Origin: Amarolinea sp964580725
GTDB taxonomy: Bacteria > Chloroflexota > Anaerolineae > SSC4 > Amarolineaceae
Assembly: GCA_964580725.1 (NCBI GenBank)
Contig: CAZOLV010000006.1
Coordinates: forward strand, 1-64,000
Length of the DNA: 64,000 bases
Direction of reading: 5' to 3'
Shown here: piece by piece, positions 41,604-51,095 of the stretch
Position numbering within the stretch: the first letter of the stretch is position 1
Layout: every line of letters begins with the position of its first letter
Position numbers and translations under genes: made by a program
The notes under the pieces: generated by a model
Seen by the model: only the letters and a program-made list of their open reading frames with translations
The model's database searches: none
Told to the model about the DNA's origin: nothing

Positions 41604-42076
41604 CGAAGATCTTCCTTGTCGCAATAGGACGTCGGAGCACCGAACCATATCTTAGCGCCGAAACGCTGCAATTGGTGGAGCAGACGATCATCAACCGTGA
41701 TAAAATCGCAGCCCGCAAGCTCGGCAAAGGCCACATGAGCTGCGTCGGCCGCCCCAAGCCCCAATCTCAGCAGTTGTTCCGCTCGGCTACGGGCTTGGGT
41801 CATGTCAACCGTTACTTCAATTCCGACATTCTTGAGCAGAAGCAACACATGCTCACGCTTTGCCAGATCGGGGTTGGCAGAGGCCTCGCTGAAGTGAACC
41901 GGTGAAACGACCATCTCTAGAGAGTGCGCACGGACATGACTCAAGATGAGCGATACCGCATCAGCCTCAAGGCGAATACGCATCTGGTGTTGATCGTCTA
42001 ACGGCCGGTTGAGGGCACATATGTCAAGATAGATACGTTTGGGTGACTGCGATGAAGCCGATTGTTTCGCTGCCAT
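41600..42076 (-). CDS. PIN-domain toxin
   Basis: This 158-residue protein has the PIN start KRIYLDICALNRPLDDQ with its first Asp, a central VVSPVHFSEASANPD with Glu, and the late acidic pair in LGAADAAHVAFAELAG and CDFITVDDRLL. It should be a ribonuclease. I chose ATG 42076, preceded by AGGGGGC; the frame is open to 42139. It is transcribed against the zinc-ribbon cluster, first gene of a reversed-order toxin-antitoxin pair. Confidence 0.8.
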   Translation of the reverse strand: MAAKQSASSQSPKRIYLDICALNRPLDDQHQMRIRLEADAVSLILSHVRAHSLEMVVSPVHFSEASANPDLAKREHVLLLLKNVGIEVTVDMTQARSRAEQLLRLGLGAADAAHVAFAELAGCDFITVDDRLLHQLQRFGAKIWFGAPTSYCDKEDLR

Positions 42077-42228
42077 GACGTTGCCCCCTGCCGTGATTGT
42101 ACTACCCGCGGGCAGTTGATGCAAGGTGTGGGCAGCCATTCATGCGTTGAGCGCACAACCGTCAATGAAAACGGCAGGCTCGGTCAGGAGACCGGCCCGA
42201 GTGGTGATTTTTCAGATCAGTCGCTATC

Positions 42229-42834
42229 GTGACGGTTGGAGTTGCTGTTCGCGCACAGGGTTGGGAAATCGAGGTTCAGGGATCCAGTGCCGATGAAGTA
42301 AAGGAAGTCACTCGCGCACTCTCTGCTCAGATCCTCAAAAGGGAACGCCGTGTCGTTTTGCCTGTTCAAACATGGGACTTTGTGGAGAACGATACACTTA
42401 AGGCCATGCTCCGGCGAGATTATTCTGAATTAGATGAGCTTCTGAAAGTAGATGCTCCCAAAAGCGTTCTGATTATGTGTGGTTCGATACTCGAAGCCGT
42501 CTAAGTTTCAGTCCTTCGCCAACAAGAGGCCGCCGCGAAAGATAGATATAGACAGCTCTTCCCTGACAAAAAGAAGCCGACGAGAATGCCGCCCAGCCTC
42601 GATGAGTGGAGACTACACCAGATGATCGCAGTATCAACGAGCCAGGGTATCTTAACGGAAGACAGCTCGCGTCTCCACGCGGATATCATTCGGGATTATT
42701 GCAATCTTGTACATCCGATGGTGGAAGTCCGACAGACGATCAGCTTTGATTCTGAGGTCGTTGCCGCAGTGCTGGCCTTCTTCGTGCGGGTTCTTCGCCT
42801 GGTGGCTGATTACGTTTCGACGCGGAGGTTCTGA
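42229..42834 (+). pseudogene. HEPN-like protein with in-frame stop
   Basis: One frame reads LKAMLRRDYSELDELLK and VLIMCGSILEAV, meets TAA at 42502-42504, then continues in the same frame with VSVLRQQEAAAKDRYRQLFP and WRLHQMIAVSTSQGILTED to RDYCNLVHP. The last block is the R-x-x-x-N-x-x-H-P motif of HEPN ribonucleases. A TTA or CTA codon mutated to TAA would explain the break. The stop of this frame is flush with the next start. The first half lacks a clear ribosome-binding site. Confidence 0.6.
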
Positions 42835-43530
42835 ATGGTAAAGGATACACAGAATACGCCGACTGACGTTCCAGAGACGAAAGCGTCTGATAGGGCAGTC
42901 CCACCCAGCGTGAGTGCAAGGGGGCAGCGCGCCATGCAAGGTCCTGTTGAGACGCAGGAATCTGTGCCAAAGACCACACTGGACGCAGCAGACCACGATA
43001 AGCGCGATTTATCACGCGACGATATGCGACAACTGAGGGGACAAGGTCTCTCCAAAGCTGAAAGAGGTGAGGTCGGTGAGAAGGCGATGGTGAAAGAAAA
43101 TGAGCGCCTCGGCCGTCAAATGATCGCACACCACGCGGATAATCCGAATGCGTCTGGGCTAGACGGCATTTCTTGGGATCCCAAAGACCGAAAACTCTGC
43201 CTCCAGGAAGCGAAGAACTATCAACAAGGCTCAACTGTAGCAAAGAACAACCTGTCTGCATTCGAAGACCGTCACTGGGAAAACAACGTAGATGATGCGA
43301 GAGAAGCAATTCGCACTTCCAACTTGAGCAAGGGGGACAAGATCGCGGCCCAGGCCGCGTTGCGAAATCGGAATTTCACTACCGAACTATATGTTCCCAA
43401 TGGCGTGAACGTGAGCGCTCCGGCACAGCAACTACTCGCAGACAAGGGCGGCGACGTTGTGGTCAAGCAATTCGATGGTCGGTTGCTGTGGAGCCAAGAA
43501 CGAAAAGTGGCTGGGAGGAGTATCTCGTGA
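42835..43530 (+). CDS. Putative effector nuclease with PD-(D/E)xK-like C-terminal domain
   Basis: This 231-residue protein has a disordered N-terminal 75 residues and a compact C-terminal domain. It contains GLDGISWDPKDRKLCLQEAKNY, which places Asp and then Glu-Ala-Lys as in PD-(D/E)xK nucleases; polymorphic toxins often use this fold. Helical segments (VDDAREAIRTSNLSKGDKIA) and a final strand (GDVVVKQFDGRL) follow. GGAGGTT precedes the ATG. The GTG of the next gene overlaps its stop by three bases, the typical coupling of toxin and immunity genes. The N-terminus shares DVPE/PPS/AMQG with the 41001 protein. Nuclease activity is predicted, not shown. Confidence 0.6.
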   Translation: MVKDTQNTPTDVPETKASDRAVPPSVSARGQRAMQGPVETQESVPKTTLDAADHDKRDLSRDDMRQLRGQGLSKAERGEVGEKAMVKENERLGRQMIAHHADNPNASGLDGISWDPKDRKLCLQEAKNYQQGSTVAKNNLSAFEDRHWENNVDDAREAIRTSNLSKGDKIAAQAALRNRNFTTELYVPNGVNVSAPAQQLLADKGGDVVVKQFDGRLLWSQERKVAGRSIS

Positions 43531-44243
43531 CACAAGACTATTGGGAGCAACGTCGAGAAGAAGTCCTCGCGTTCCGTGATTACGCTCGGAATTTTGATCT
43601 GGCCAAGGATAAGACAACTGGGGTATGGCTTGCGGAAAGCGGCCATCAGTTGATGGAGATCGCATTTCAACTGATGTTTTTGGAACGCGAGACCGACGCG
43701 GTGGATCTAGCAAAACGTGCCATTGGCTACTACGAGGCATCGTTGGCAGGTGAGAGCAGCCATCCAGAGACAGATCCGCGGATGACCAATGTTTACCAGC
43801 GGCTTTACTATGCACGCTGGTGGATAACGAGCGACGAACCAAAGCACGTGGCAGTGCAGGCAGCCAGGGCTTTTTGCGCCGAACTAGTCAAGGAACCCGT
43901 TGCAGAAAACACCGGAATCTATCAGCGGGCAGCCTTGCTGTGGCTGGAAGCAGGAGAGGTTGACTCAGCAAAGCCATGGATTTCGTTGGGCCAGGAATCT
44001 GCTCTGCTGGGGAGAGACTCCATCTCAGATACTACTTTGCTGCGGGCCGTTTTGGGCAGCATTGCAGGAGGAGACCCGCAGCATTCGGTTTGCTCAGAAC
44101 TGCTGGAGGTTCTGGGACAAGCAACGATGTGGGGACAGCTAACTGCCAGTACCCTTTGGGACGCCTTACAGATTGCGGATATTCATCGTCGTCTGTGCGG
44201 TGGCGATGCCGACTTTCCAAGGCTACTCTTGCGGGTTCGATAA
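43527..44243 (+). CDS. Putative immunity protein
   Basis: This 238-residue protein is all-helical and acidic, of a TPR-like character (WLAESGHQLMEIAFQLMFLE, AVDLAKRAIGYYEASLAGE, YQRAALLWLEAGEVDSAKPW). No signal peptide or membrane helix is present. The GTG start overlaps the upstream stop and follows GGGAGGAG. Its position directly behind a nuclease-like gene and its acidic character fit an immunity protein that blocks the toxin in the cytosol. No family name known to me. Confidence 0.55.
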   Translation: MTQDYWEQRREEVLAFRDYARNFDLAKDKTTGVWLAESGHQLMEIAFQLMFLERETDAVDLAKRAIGYYEASLAGESSHPETDPRMTNVYQRLYYARWWITSDEPKHVAVQAARAFCAELVKEPVAENTGIYQRAALLWLEAGEVDSAKPWISLGQESALLGRDSISDTTLLRAVLGSIAGGDPQHSVCSELLEVLGQATMWGQLTASTLWDALQIADIHRRLCGGDADFPRLLLRVR

Positions 44244-44325
44244 TCTATAGCGGTGCTGCCAGCACTGCGGCAAGGCGCCCTCGTGAACATTTGCATCAAC
44301 TGTGGTATCTTGGAGTGATCTTGTC

Positions 44326-45903
44326 ATGCCAGAGAAAACGATCTTCTGCCCTCACTGCGGCGCGCAGCAACTGAAGGCGAGCGCCCGCTTCTGTCATGTC
44401 TGCGGACAGCCGATCCCGGCCGCGCCGACTGTCGGGCCCACACCGGTCGAGGTGATGCCGGCGCGACGACGCAGGCCAAGTGCCTGGTGGCTGCTGCCGC
44501 TGCTCCTGATTGTGGGCGTAGTGCTGGTCTTTGCGCTCTGGGAGCCAGCGCGCGACCGAGTCTCGGCGCTGGTAGCAGGCAACCGGCCGGCAGTGACCGG
44601 GCCGGTCAGTCGCGGCTCTGAGGTCGACCAGGGGACGAGGCGCGCTGACGCGACGGCTAGCTCCATCGAGGTGACTTCCTTGGCGCCGACAGAAACGCTT
44701 GTCCCGCTGCCAACGTCTACGCCTCTGCCAACCGCCACCCCGCAGCCGACCGCGACGCCTCCGCCCACCGCCACGCCGCCGCCTACTGCGACGCACACGC
44801 CCACGGCGACCCTTGTCCCCACCAACCCGGCGCAGCCCTCGCCGGCCGTAGCGGCCCGGCACCTGCCGGTGTCATTGCAGGGCATCGCCAACGCCAGCAC
44901 CACGGAAGGCTACGTGAATCCACCCCTCGGCGACGTGGTCCTGGGCGGGGTGCGCTTCAGCCTGGGACAGGGCGGCAGCGTCACCACGCAGGCCGCACCC
45001 CTGCCGGACAACCCGACGAGCATCGTGCTGGCGGTTGACGCCCAGTCGCCGCAGACCGTCTACCTGCTCATCATTGGCGGCGACCTATACAATCGGTTCG
45101 CCGGACAGACCGTCGGCCGGGTGCGCCTGGTCTTCGCTGACGGCAAGGCACACGCGGTGGACCTGGTGGCCGGACAAAACGTGCGCGAGTGGAAGCTCTC
45201 CGCCGATGTCGTCGGCAGCGCAACCAGCCCGGAGCTGGTCGAGGTCTGGCGCGGAGCCAACCGCGACGATGGGAGCGCGGCTGTGATCGACATGCTGCGC
45301 ATTCCCATTCCGTCCGAGCTGCAAGCCGGCTGGCTGGTCAGCGTCGAGGTGATTGACCGCAGCGCGGAGACGGCCGGCGATCTCGATCCAGCCTTGAATC
45401 TCCTGGGCGTCAGTGTGGCCCTGAAGCCGGTGCCGACTGCCACGCCAACTACACCCCCCTGCCGTATCGCGGCCGGGGAGGTGTTCCGAGCGCTCTGGAC
45501 GCAGCAGCGGGCACGACTGGGCTGCGCGCTCAACCGGGCGGCGCAAAGCGACGCAGCCACCGAGCGCTTCGAGCGCGGCCGTATGATCTGGCGCAAGAGC
45601 AACGACATGATTTACGTGTTGTACGACGACGGTGATTGGGCGGCGTATTCTGATATCTCGGTGGACGGCGCGCCCGAACCGGGCGGGTTCCAGCCGCCGG
45701 AGGGGCTGCGCACGCCGGTGCGCGGCTTCGGCGCAACGTGGCGCGAGATTCTCGGCGGCACAGCCGCGCGCATCGGTTGGGCGACGCAGGATGAGTATGC
45801 GGTGTCGGTCTTGTTCCAGGATTTTGAGATGGGGCTGATGCTGGAGATGGAAGGCAAGGTCTACCTGTTGGGAGATAGCGGCGGGCGCTGGTTGGCGCCG
45901 TAA
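44326..45903 (+). CDS. Zinc-ribbon, one-helix protein with outside beta domain
   Basis: This 525-residue protein has a zinc ribbon (CPHC 8-11, CHVC 24-27) and an Arg stretch. One membrane helix (about 53-72, WWLLPLLLIVGVVLVFALW) and a TPTATP spacer follow, then two outside domains. The first (about 180-380) is beta-rich (LPVSLQGIANASTTEGYVNP, VVLGGVRFSLGQGG). The second resembles LGFP-like surface repeats (LGCALNRAAQSDAATERFERG, then MIWRKSNDMIYVLYDDG). The ribbon should be cytosolic and the rest outside. TTGGAGTG lies before the ATG. Confidence 0.8.
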   Translation: MPEKTIFCPHCGAQQLKASARFCHVCGQPIPAAPTVGPTPVEVMPARRRRPSAWWLLPLLLIVGVVLVFALWEPARDRVSALVAGNRPAVTGPVSRGSEVDQGTRRADATASSIEVTSLAPTETLVPLPTSTPLPTATPQPTATPPPTATPPPTATHTPTATLVPTNPAQPSPAVAARHLPVSLQGIANASTTEGYVNPPLGDVVLGGVRFSLGQGGSVTTQAAPLPDNPTSIVLAVDAQSPQTVYLLIIGGDLYNRFAGQTVGRVRLVFADGKAHAVDLVAGQNVREWKLSADVVGSATSPELVEVWRGANRDDGSAAVIDMLRIPIPSELQAGWLVSVEVIDRSAETAGDLDPALNLLGVSVALKPVPTATPTTPPCRIAAGEVFRALWTQQRARLGCALNRAAQSDAATERFERGRMIWRKSNDMIYVLYDDGDWAAYSDISVDGAPEPGGFQPPEGLRTPVRGFGATWREILGGTAARIGWATQDEYAVSVLFQDFEMGLMLEMEGKVYLLGDSGGRWLAP

Positions 45904-45912
45904 GGAGAAGCA

Positions 45913-47274
45913 GTGGCTGATCAGAGTCTCTTCTGCCCTTACTGCGGGGCTGAACAGATCAAGCCGGATGCCCGATTTTGTCATGTTTGCGGCCAGGCGT
46001 TCCCAGCGCGGCCCGCGCCAGTCGCGACGCCCGCCGCGACCTCCGTCACAGCCAGACGGCGCAACTGGCTGTGGCTCATACCACTCGTCCTGGGGGTCGC
46101 GGCGATCGCAGCCGGTGCTTTTGCCTGGCAGCGCAGGCTGTTGGACCTGGGCGGACGGGATCAGCGTGCGTGGACACCGGCTGCCATCTCCGCAGGAACG
46201 GTCGCCGAGTCGCCCATGCCGGGTGACACAAGTGGCGCTCGTGATGCGGCCACACTGACCGTAGGATTACCCGAAGCAACCTTTGCCCCACCATCGAACA
46301 CACCGCCTCCGCCGGCGACGGCTACGCCGCAGGCCACTGCAACGCCGCGACCTACTGCCACCCCGCCGCCCACGGCGACACCCCCGCCCACAGCGACGCC
46401 AGCCCCGACTTCGACGTTTACGGCCACGGCGACGCCGGTCACGCCGGCGCCCGTCGTGGGGAAAGTGATCTTCGGCAGCGACCGCAGCGGGTACGCGCAC
46501 ATCTTCACCGTGCGTGGCAACGGCCAGGGGCTGCGGGCAGTCACCGGCGGCAACGAGTACTTCTGGGACCCGGTTCTGAGCAACGACGGCACGCTGGCTG
46601 CCTACGTGTCCAAGGTCAACGGCAATACCGAGATCTTCGTTGCGCGCAGCGACGGGAGCAATGCCCGGCCCATCAGCAACCATGCAGCCGAGGACGACCA
46701 TCCCGCCTGGTTCCCGAACAATGCCGCGTTAGCCTTCGCCAGCCGCCGCGATGGCGGTTGGGACATCTACCGGATGAACGCCGACGGCTCGAACGTGCGC
46801 CGGTTGACCGCGGACGGCGGCGACAACCGCTTCGTGGCTGTGTCGCCCGACGGCGGCCAGATCGCCTATGTTTCCCAGAATGCGGGCTATCCCACCGTCG
46901 AGCTGATGGGGATGAACGCCGATGGTAGTAACCGCCGCGTCCTGTACAGCTATGCATCGAACAAGCAGCGCGACGATCCGGGTCGCTTCCTGTATCGGTC
47001 CGACTGGTCTCCCGATGGGACTCTCATCGCGTTCGGCGCAGACGACGACAACGATGGCCTGATCAGTATCCTGGCCATCAACACAGCCACAGGCCAGGCG
47101 CAGCGCCTGATCCGGGATGGCAATGGTCCGGCATGGAGCCCAGACGGCCTGCGGTTGATCTACAAGCCGGCCGGTGAGCAACAGATCTTGTTCGTGGCCG
47201 ATGCGGCTGGCAACCGGCTCTACCAGTTGACCGCAGGGACATACAACGCTTGGTCGCCCGATTGGGCGCGTTGA
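45913..47274 (+). CDS. Zinc-ribbon, one-helix protein with TolB-like PD40 propeller
   Basis: This 453-residue protein has a zinc ribbon (CPYC 8-11, CHVC 24-27), a membrane helix (about 50-69), and a long Pro/Thr spacer. A six-bladed propeller of PD40/TolB type follows (IFFGSDRSG-like start FGSDRSGYAHIFTV, then NTEIFVARSDGSNARPI and WSPDGTLIAFGADDD). TolB-like propellers bind protein partners. The GTG start has TAAGGAG, which includes the previous stop codon, so expression is coupled. A related PD40 protein without zinc ribbon is encoded at 59059. Confidence 0.85.
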   Translation: MADQSLFCPYCGAEQIKPDARFCHVCGQAFPARPAPVATPAATSVTARRRNWLWLIPLVLGVAAIAAGAFAWQRRLLDLGGRDQRAWTPAAISAGTVAESPMPGDTSGARDAATLTVGLPEATFAPPSNTPPPPATATPQATATPRPTATPPPTATPPPTATPAPTSTFTATATPVTPAPVVGKVIFGSDRSGYAHIFTVRGNGQGLRAVTGGNEYFWDPVLSNDGTLAAYVSKVNGNTEIFVARSDGSNARPISNHAAEDDHPAWFPNNAALAFASRRDGGWDIYRMNADGSNVRRLTADGGDNRFVAVSPDGGQIAYVSQNAGYPTVELMGMNADGSNRRVLYSYASNKQRDDPGRFLYRSDWSPDGTLIAFGADDDNDGLISILAINTATGQAQRLIRDGNGPAWSPDGLRLIYKPAGEQQILFVADAAGNRLYQLTAGTYNAWSPDWAR

Positions 47275-47322
47275 GCAAGCAAGCGAGTTGATGCACTTAT
47301 ATTCGGAAGGAGAAAATACACT

Positions 47323-49266
47323 ATGGCAACACCCGTCACCTGTCCCAAATGCGGCGCATCGGTGGCGCAGCCGGCCGGCCGTTTCTGCATGGCCTGCGGC
47401 GCGGCGCTGGCGCCCGCCGAGGCTGCGGAGCGTGTGCCCGTACAACCCGCACCGCCGGCCAGCCAGCCTCGGGTTGCACCGGTCCAACCGGCTTCGGCCA
47501 GCGCAGCAACCCGCCCGCAAGCAGCGGCCCCTGCGACATCGAAACCTGGACGGAAGTTCACCGTCATTAACCTGCGCAATCTGTTCGGCCTCTTCGATCT
47601 GCTGGCCCTCGTAACCGGGGCAGGCTTCCTGGCCTTTACACTACTTCGCACCCCTTCCACCCAGTGCCAATCGTTGGACGTGCCTGCCTCGCATACGGTG
47701 GCGGACAGCCGGCGCACGCAGGCAGGCACCCTGGACGGTTTTATCGTGTTCCAGAGCGGCCAGACGTACCTGGTCGCTGAAAACCAGGCGCTGACCATTC
47801 CTGAAGATGGCACACTACTGATCGAGCCGGGAGCGCGCTTGCAGTTTGGGGCGGGATCCGCCCTCGATGTGCATGGCCGGCTGCACGCCTGCGGCAGCAG
47901 TGGCAAGCCGATCACCCTCACGTCGGAGCAGGACGATCCAGAGCGCAAGGGAGCGGGCGGCCCGCAGCCGGGCGATTGGATCGGCGTTCGCTTTTTCGAT
48001 GAAAGCAACGGCGATTCGGTGCTGGGCCATGTGCAAATCCGTTACGCAGGCCGTGACAATCACGGCGCGGTGCATCTCGGCAAAGCATCCCCTCATCTGA
48101 GCGATCTTACCATCACCGATAGCAAGTATTTCCCGCTCAGCATGGCGCCCAGCGCCGCACCGGTGATCTCGGGCAAAATCGAATTCACCAACACGCCCGC
48201 GCGAGGCATCGAGGTGCGCGGTGGTCAGATTCGAGAAGATGTGACCTGGGAAAATACCGACATTGTCTACGTGGTGACGGGCAATGTGCGCGTCGATCAA
48301 GCCACGCGGTTGACCATCAAGCCAGACATGGTCGTCAAATTCGCGCCAGACACTGGCCTGGAAGTCGAAGGCACTCTGATGGCGTCCGGGAACAGTCGTG
48401 GCGCGCCCAAGGTCGGCGAGCGCGGTAGCGTCACCTTCACTTCGTTCAAGGATGATGAGATCGCGGGTGATACCGATGGGCGTGCAGCGGTTCCGGAAGC
48501 CGGCGACTGGTACGGTATCCTGCTGCGGGGCAGCAACACCCACTCCATCGTGCACGGCACATTGATCCGTTACGCCGGCAAGAACGGCCGTGGCGCGGTT
48601 CACGTCGAAAACGCCTCGCCAGAGATCAGCGGCAACCGGATCGAGCACAGCGCCTGGTACGCGGTCAGCACTGACGCCGGGTCTGGCCTAAAGATCACCG
48701 GTAACGTCTTGGCTGAGATTGATGAAGGTATAGGCCTGGAAATCCGGGGGAGCAGCCTGCAAGGCCGCGAAACCTGGCGCTGGCAGGCGACCGACAGTGA
48801 TATGGTGCGCGTCCTGACCGGCAACCTGACCATCGGACGTGAGGGGATCCTGGAGCTCGGTCCCGGCCTGACGGTACGCTTCATCAGGGATACCGGTATC
48901 TACGTGGACGGCGCCTTGCGCATCATGGGCGAAAAGGGCAAGCCAGTCACCCTGACCTCGGTGCGGGATGATGCCGCTGACGCGGGCGGTGACGTGGATG
49001 GCAGCGCGGCGCGACCTGTCTCCGGTGACTGGAAGGGGGTCTACATCAACCGCGAAAGCAACGACCGTCTCACCGAGATCCATTACGCGGTGGTGCGCTA
49101 TCCATCAGTGGGGCTGCAATTCACGGACGTCAGCCCCGTCGTTGAGGCAGCAACCATCAGCGATACCTCGGGTCTGGGCATTGCCTGCGAAGACGATGCA
49201 AAGCCGACCCTGACCGGCGTGACCTACACGCGTACGGGGCAAGGGGACACCAACTGCAACCGATAA
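47323..49266 (+). CDS. Zinc-ribbon, one-helix protein with parallel beta-helix
   Basis: This 647-residue protein has a zinc ribbon (CPKC, CMAC), an Ala/Pro spacer, and a membrane helix (about 90-108, LLALVTGAGFLAFTLL). Its large outside domain is built of right-handed beta-helix repeats (YLVAENQALTIPEDGTLLIE, LDVHGRLHACGSSGKPITLT, VHVENASPEISGNRIEHSAW). Three similar segments of about 150 residues are visible. Beta-helices of this kind bind or cleave polysaccharide; no catalytic residues are evident. GGAAGGAG precedes the ATG. Confidence 0.82.
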   Translation: MATPVTCPKCGASVAQPAGRFCMACGAALAPAEAAERVPVQPAPPASQPRVAPVQPASASAATRPQAAAPATSKPGRKFTVINLRNLFGLFDLLALVTGAGFLAFTLLRTPSTQCQSLDVPASHTVADSRRTQAGTLDGFIVFQSGQTYLVAENQALTIPEDGTLLIEPGARLQFGAGSALDVHGRLHACGSSGKPITLTSEQDDPERKGAGGPQPGDWIGVRFFDESNGDSVLGHVQIRYAGRDNHGAVHLGKASPHLSDLTITDSKYFPLSMAPSAAPVISGKIEFTNTPARGIEVRGGQIREDVTWENTDIVYVVTGNVRVDQATRLTIKPDMVVKFAPDTGLEVEGTLMASGNSRGAPKVGERGSVTFTSFKDDEIAGDTDGRAAVPEAGDWYGILLRGSNTHSIVHGTLIRYAGKNGRGAVHVENASPEISGNRIEHSAWYAVSTDAGSGLKITGNVLAEIDEGIGLEIRGSSLQGRETWRWQATDSDMVRVLTGNLTIGREGILELGPGLTVRFIRDTGIYVDGALRIMGEKGKPVTLTSVRDDAADAGGDVDGSAARPVSGDWKGVYINRESNDRLTEIHYAVVRYPSVGLQFTDVSPVVEAATISDTSGLGIACEDDAKPTLTGVTYTRTGQGDTNCNR

Positions 49267-49278
49267 AAGGAGATCGAG

Positions 49279-51081
49279 ATGTACTGCATCCACTGTGGGG
49301 CCGCCAACGCTGATACCAGCAAGTTCTGCATGCAATGCGGAAAACCATTGCTTGCGCCAGGAGCACCCCCGGCCACTCCCACACTGCCTCGCACGCCAAC
49401 TCCCGCCATACCGACGCTGCAGACAACGCCGCCACAACCGGCGCCTCGGCGGCGACGCTGGCTGCCCTGGGTTGCTGGCGGCCTGGCATTGCTGCTAGTG
49501 CTTAGCTTGGGAGCGGTCGTGCTGGCCCGCACCTGGCTGCACCTCGGCACCAATGACGCCATCAAGCTGCTACCGACCGACAGCCAGATGACGTTCAGCA
49601 TCAGTCCGAGTTTGCTGCAGGTACGCCAGTTGCAGAAGCTTGAGGCGGTCGCGGGCGCGTTCGGCGCGGCCGCCCAGGGCACGGGCGCCTTGCCGACCGA
49701 CCTGCTGGACACCCAGTTGGACATCGACCTGAATAAGGACATCATGCCTTGGGCCGGCCTGGAGTTTGCCGCCAGTGTAGTGGACACCGGGCAGGAGGAG
49801 GTGGGTCTGCTGGTGGCCGCAGCCGTGCGTAACAGCAGCGCGGCCACAGAATTTACCGACAAGGTGCGAGGCCAGCTTGAGGCCAGCGGCAAAACGTTCG
49901 AGGAAGAAAACTATCACGACATCCAGATTGTTTATCAGACGCCGGACTATTCCGGCGCAGGGCTGGCCTACGCCCAGTACAATGGATTCCTGGTGGCTGG
50001 CACGTCGCTGGACGCACTGCACCGCTCCGTGGATGTTGCCCAGGGTCGGGCGCCGGCTTTGAGCAAGGACGCTATCTACCAGAGGACGCTTGGTCAGTTG
50101 CCGGGAAACCGAGCCGGCTATCTCTACCTCGATTGGGCTGCGCTCAACCGCAAATTGGATACACCATCGGGTCTGCCCGTTGACCAACAGATACGGGGGA
50201 TTGGCGCGGCGCTGTCGCTTCAGAGCAACGGCATCCGGCTGGATTACTCATTAGTGCTGGATACCAAGAATCTGTCACCAACACAGCTTGCGGCATTACA
50301 GCCATCTGCCAGCCGTAACCGGGTAGTTGCCGCGGTGCCCGATAATACCCTGTTCATCGCTTCTGGATCGAGATTGCGTGGTTTGTTCGATCAATTCGCC
50401 GCATTCCAGTTATCCGATGACGAGGGGCTTAACCAGGCCATCCAGGATATCGAGGACCAACTCGACATCAGCCTGGAACGGGATCTGTTCACCTGGGCCG
50501 ACGGCGAATATGCGCTGGCGCTTGTCGAAGACTCTTCCGGATTGATGGGCGCTCAGACGTATCAGCTCGGAATTGCGTTGTTGCTCGAGGCAAACGACCG
50601 CCGCGCAGCCGAGTTGGCCATGAACAGGATTGCCGTTTATCTGGGTGACCTCAGTGGCATCCAAGTTGTGGATGAAACGATCGTGGGGTCCAACTTTCAC
50701 GTCCTCGCTGACCCATATTCAGATACGTCATTGGGGTATGGGCTCGTCGGCGACTTCGTGGTGATGGGTAGTTCCAGACAGGTCTTGAACAGCCTGGCAA
50801 GAGCTTCCGGTTCTCCATTGGCCAAAAACACTGTCTTCAAGGAAGCCAGTGCACCCTTACCAGAGAAAAACAGCGGCTACATTTACCTGGATGTGGCTAG
50901 CCTCGTAAATATGTACTACCGCCAAATGCCCGACTCTGTCAAGCGGGATTTCGATCGCGATGTGCGACCCTATATCGGGGCCATTCGCGCGGTCACGATG
51001 ACAGCGAAACCGGCTAAGGGCACAGATGACACGCTCCACGGTTCGCTATTCGTGCTTCTCGATGAGAGCACTTTCAAGTAG
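49279..51081 (+). CDS. Zinc-ribbon, one-helix DUF3352-like protein
   Basis: This 600-residue protein has a zinc ribbon (CIHC, CMQC), a Pro spacer, and a membrane helix (about 61-84). The outside domain resembles DUF3352: KLLPTDSQMTFSISPSLLQ, WAGLEFAASVVDTGQEEVGL, FLVAGTSLDALHRSVDVAQG, then a second half with the same plan (LFTWADGEYALALVED). It starts 12 bases after the previous stop, with AAAGGAGATCG. Function of the family is unknown. Confidence 0.8.
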   Translation: MYCIHCGAANADTSKFCMQCGKPLLAPGAPPATPTLPRTPTPAIPTLQTTPPQPAPRRRRWLPWVAGGLALLLVLSLGAVVLARTWLHLGTNDAIKLLPTDSQMTFSISPSLLQVRQLQKLEAVAGAFGAAAQGTGALPTDLLDTQLDIDLNKDIMPWAGLEFAASVVDTGQEEVGLLVAAAVRNSSAATEFTDKVRGQLEASGKTFEEENYHDIQIVYQTPDYSGAGLAYAQYNGFLVAGTSLDALHRSVDVAQGRAPALSKDAIYQRTLGQLPGNRAGYLYLDWAALNRKLDTPSGLPVDQQIRGIGAALSLQSNGIRLDYSLVLDTKNLSPTQLAALQPSASRNRVVAAVPDNTLFIASGSRLRGLFDQFAAFQLSDDEGLNQAIQDIEDQLDISLERDLFTWADGEYALALVEDSSGLMGAQTYQLGIALLLEANDRRAAELAMNRIAVYLGDLSGIQVVDETIVGSNFHVLADPYSDTSLGYGLVGDFVVMGSSRQVLNSLARASGSPLAKNTVFKEASAPLPEKNSGYIYLDVASLVNMYYRQMPDSVKRDFDRDVRPYIGAIRAVTMTAKPAKGTDDTLHGSLFVLLDESTFK

Positions 51082-51095
51082 GTGGTGGTGTTGTT

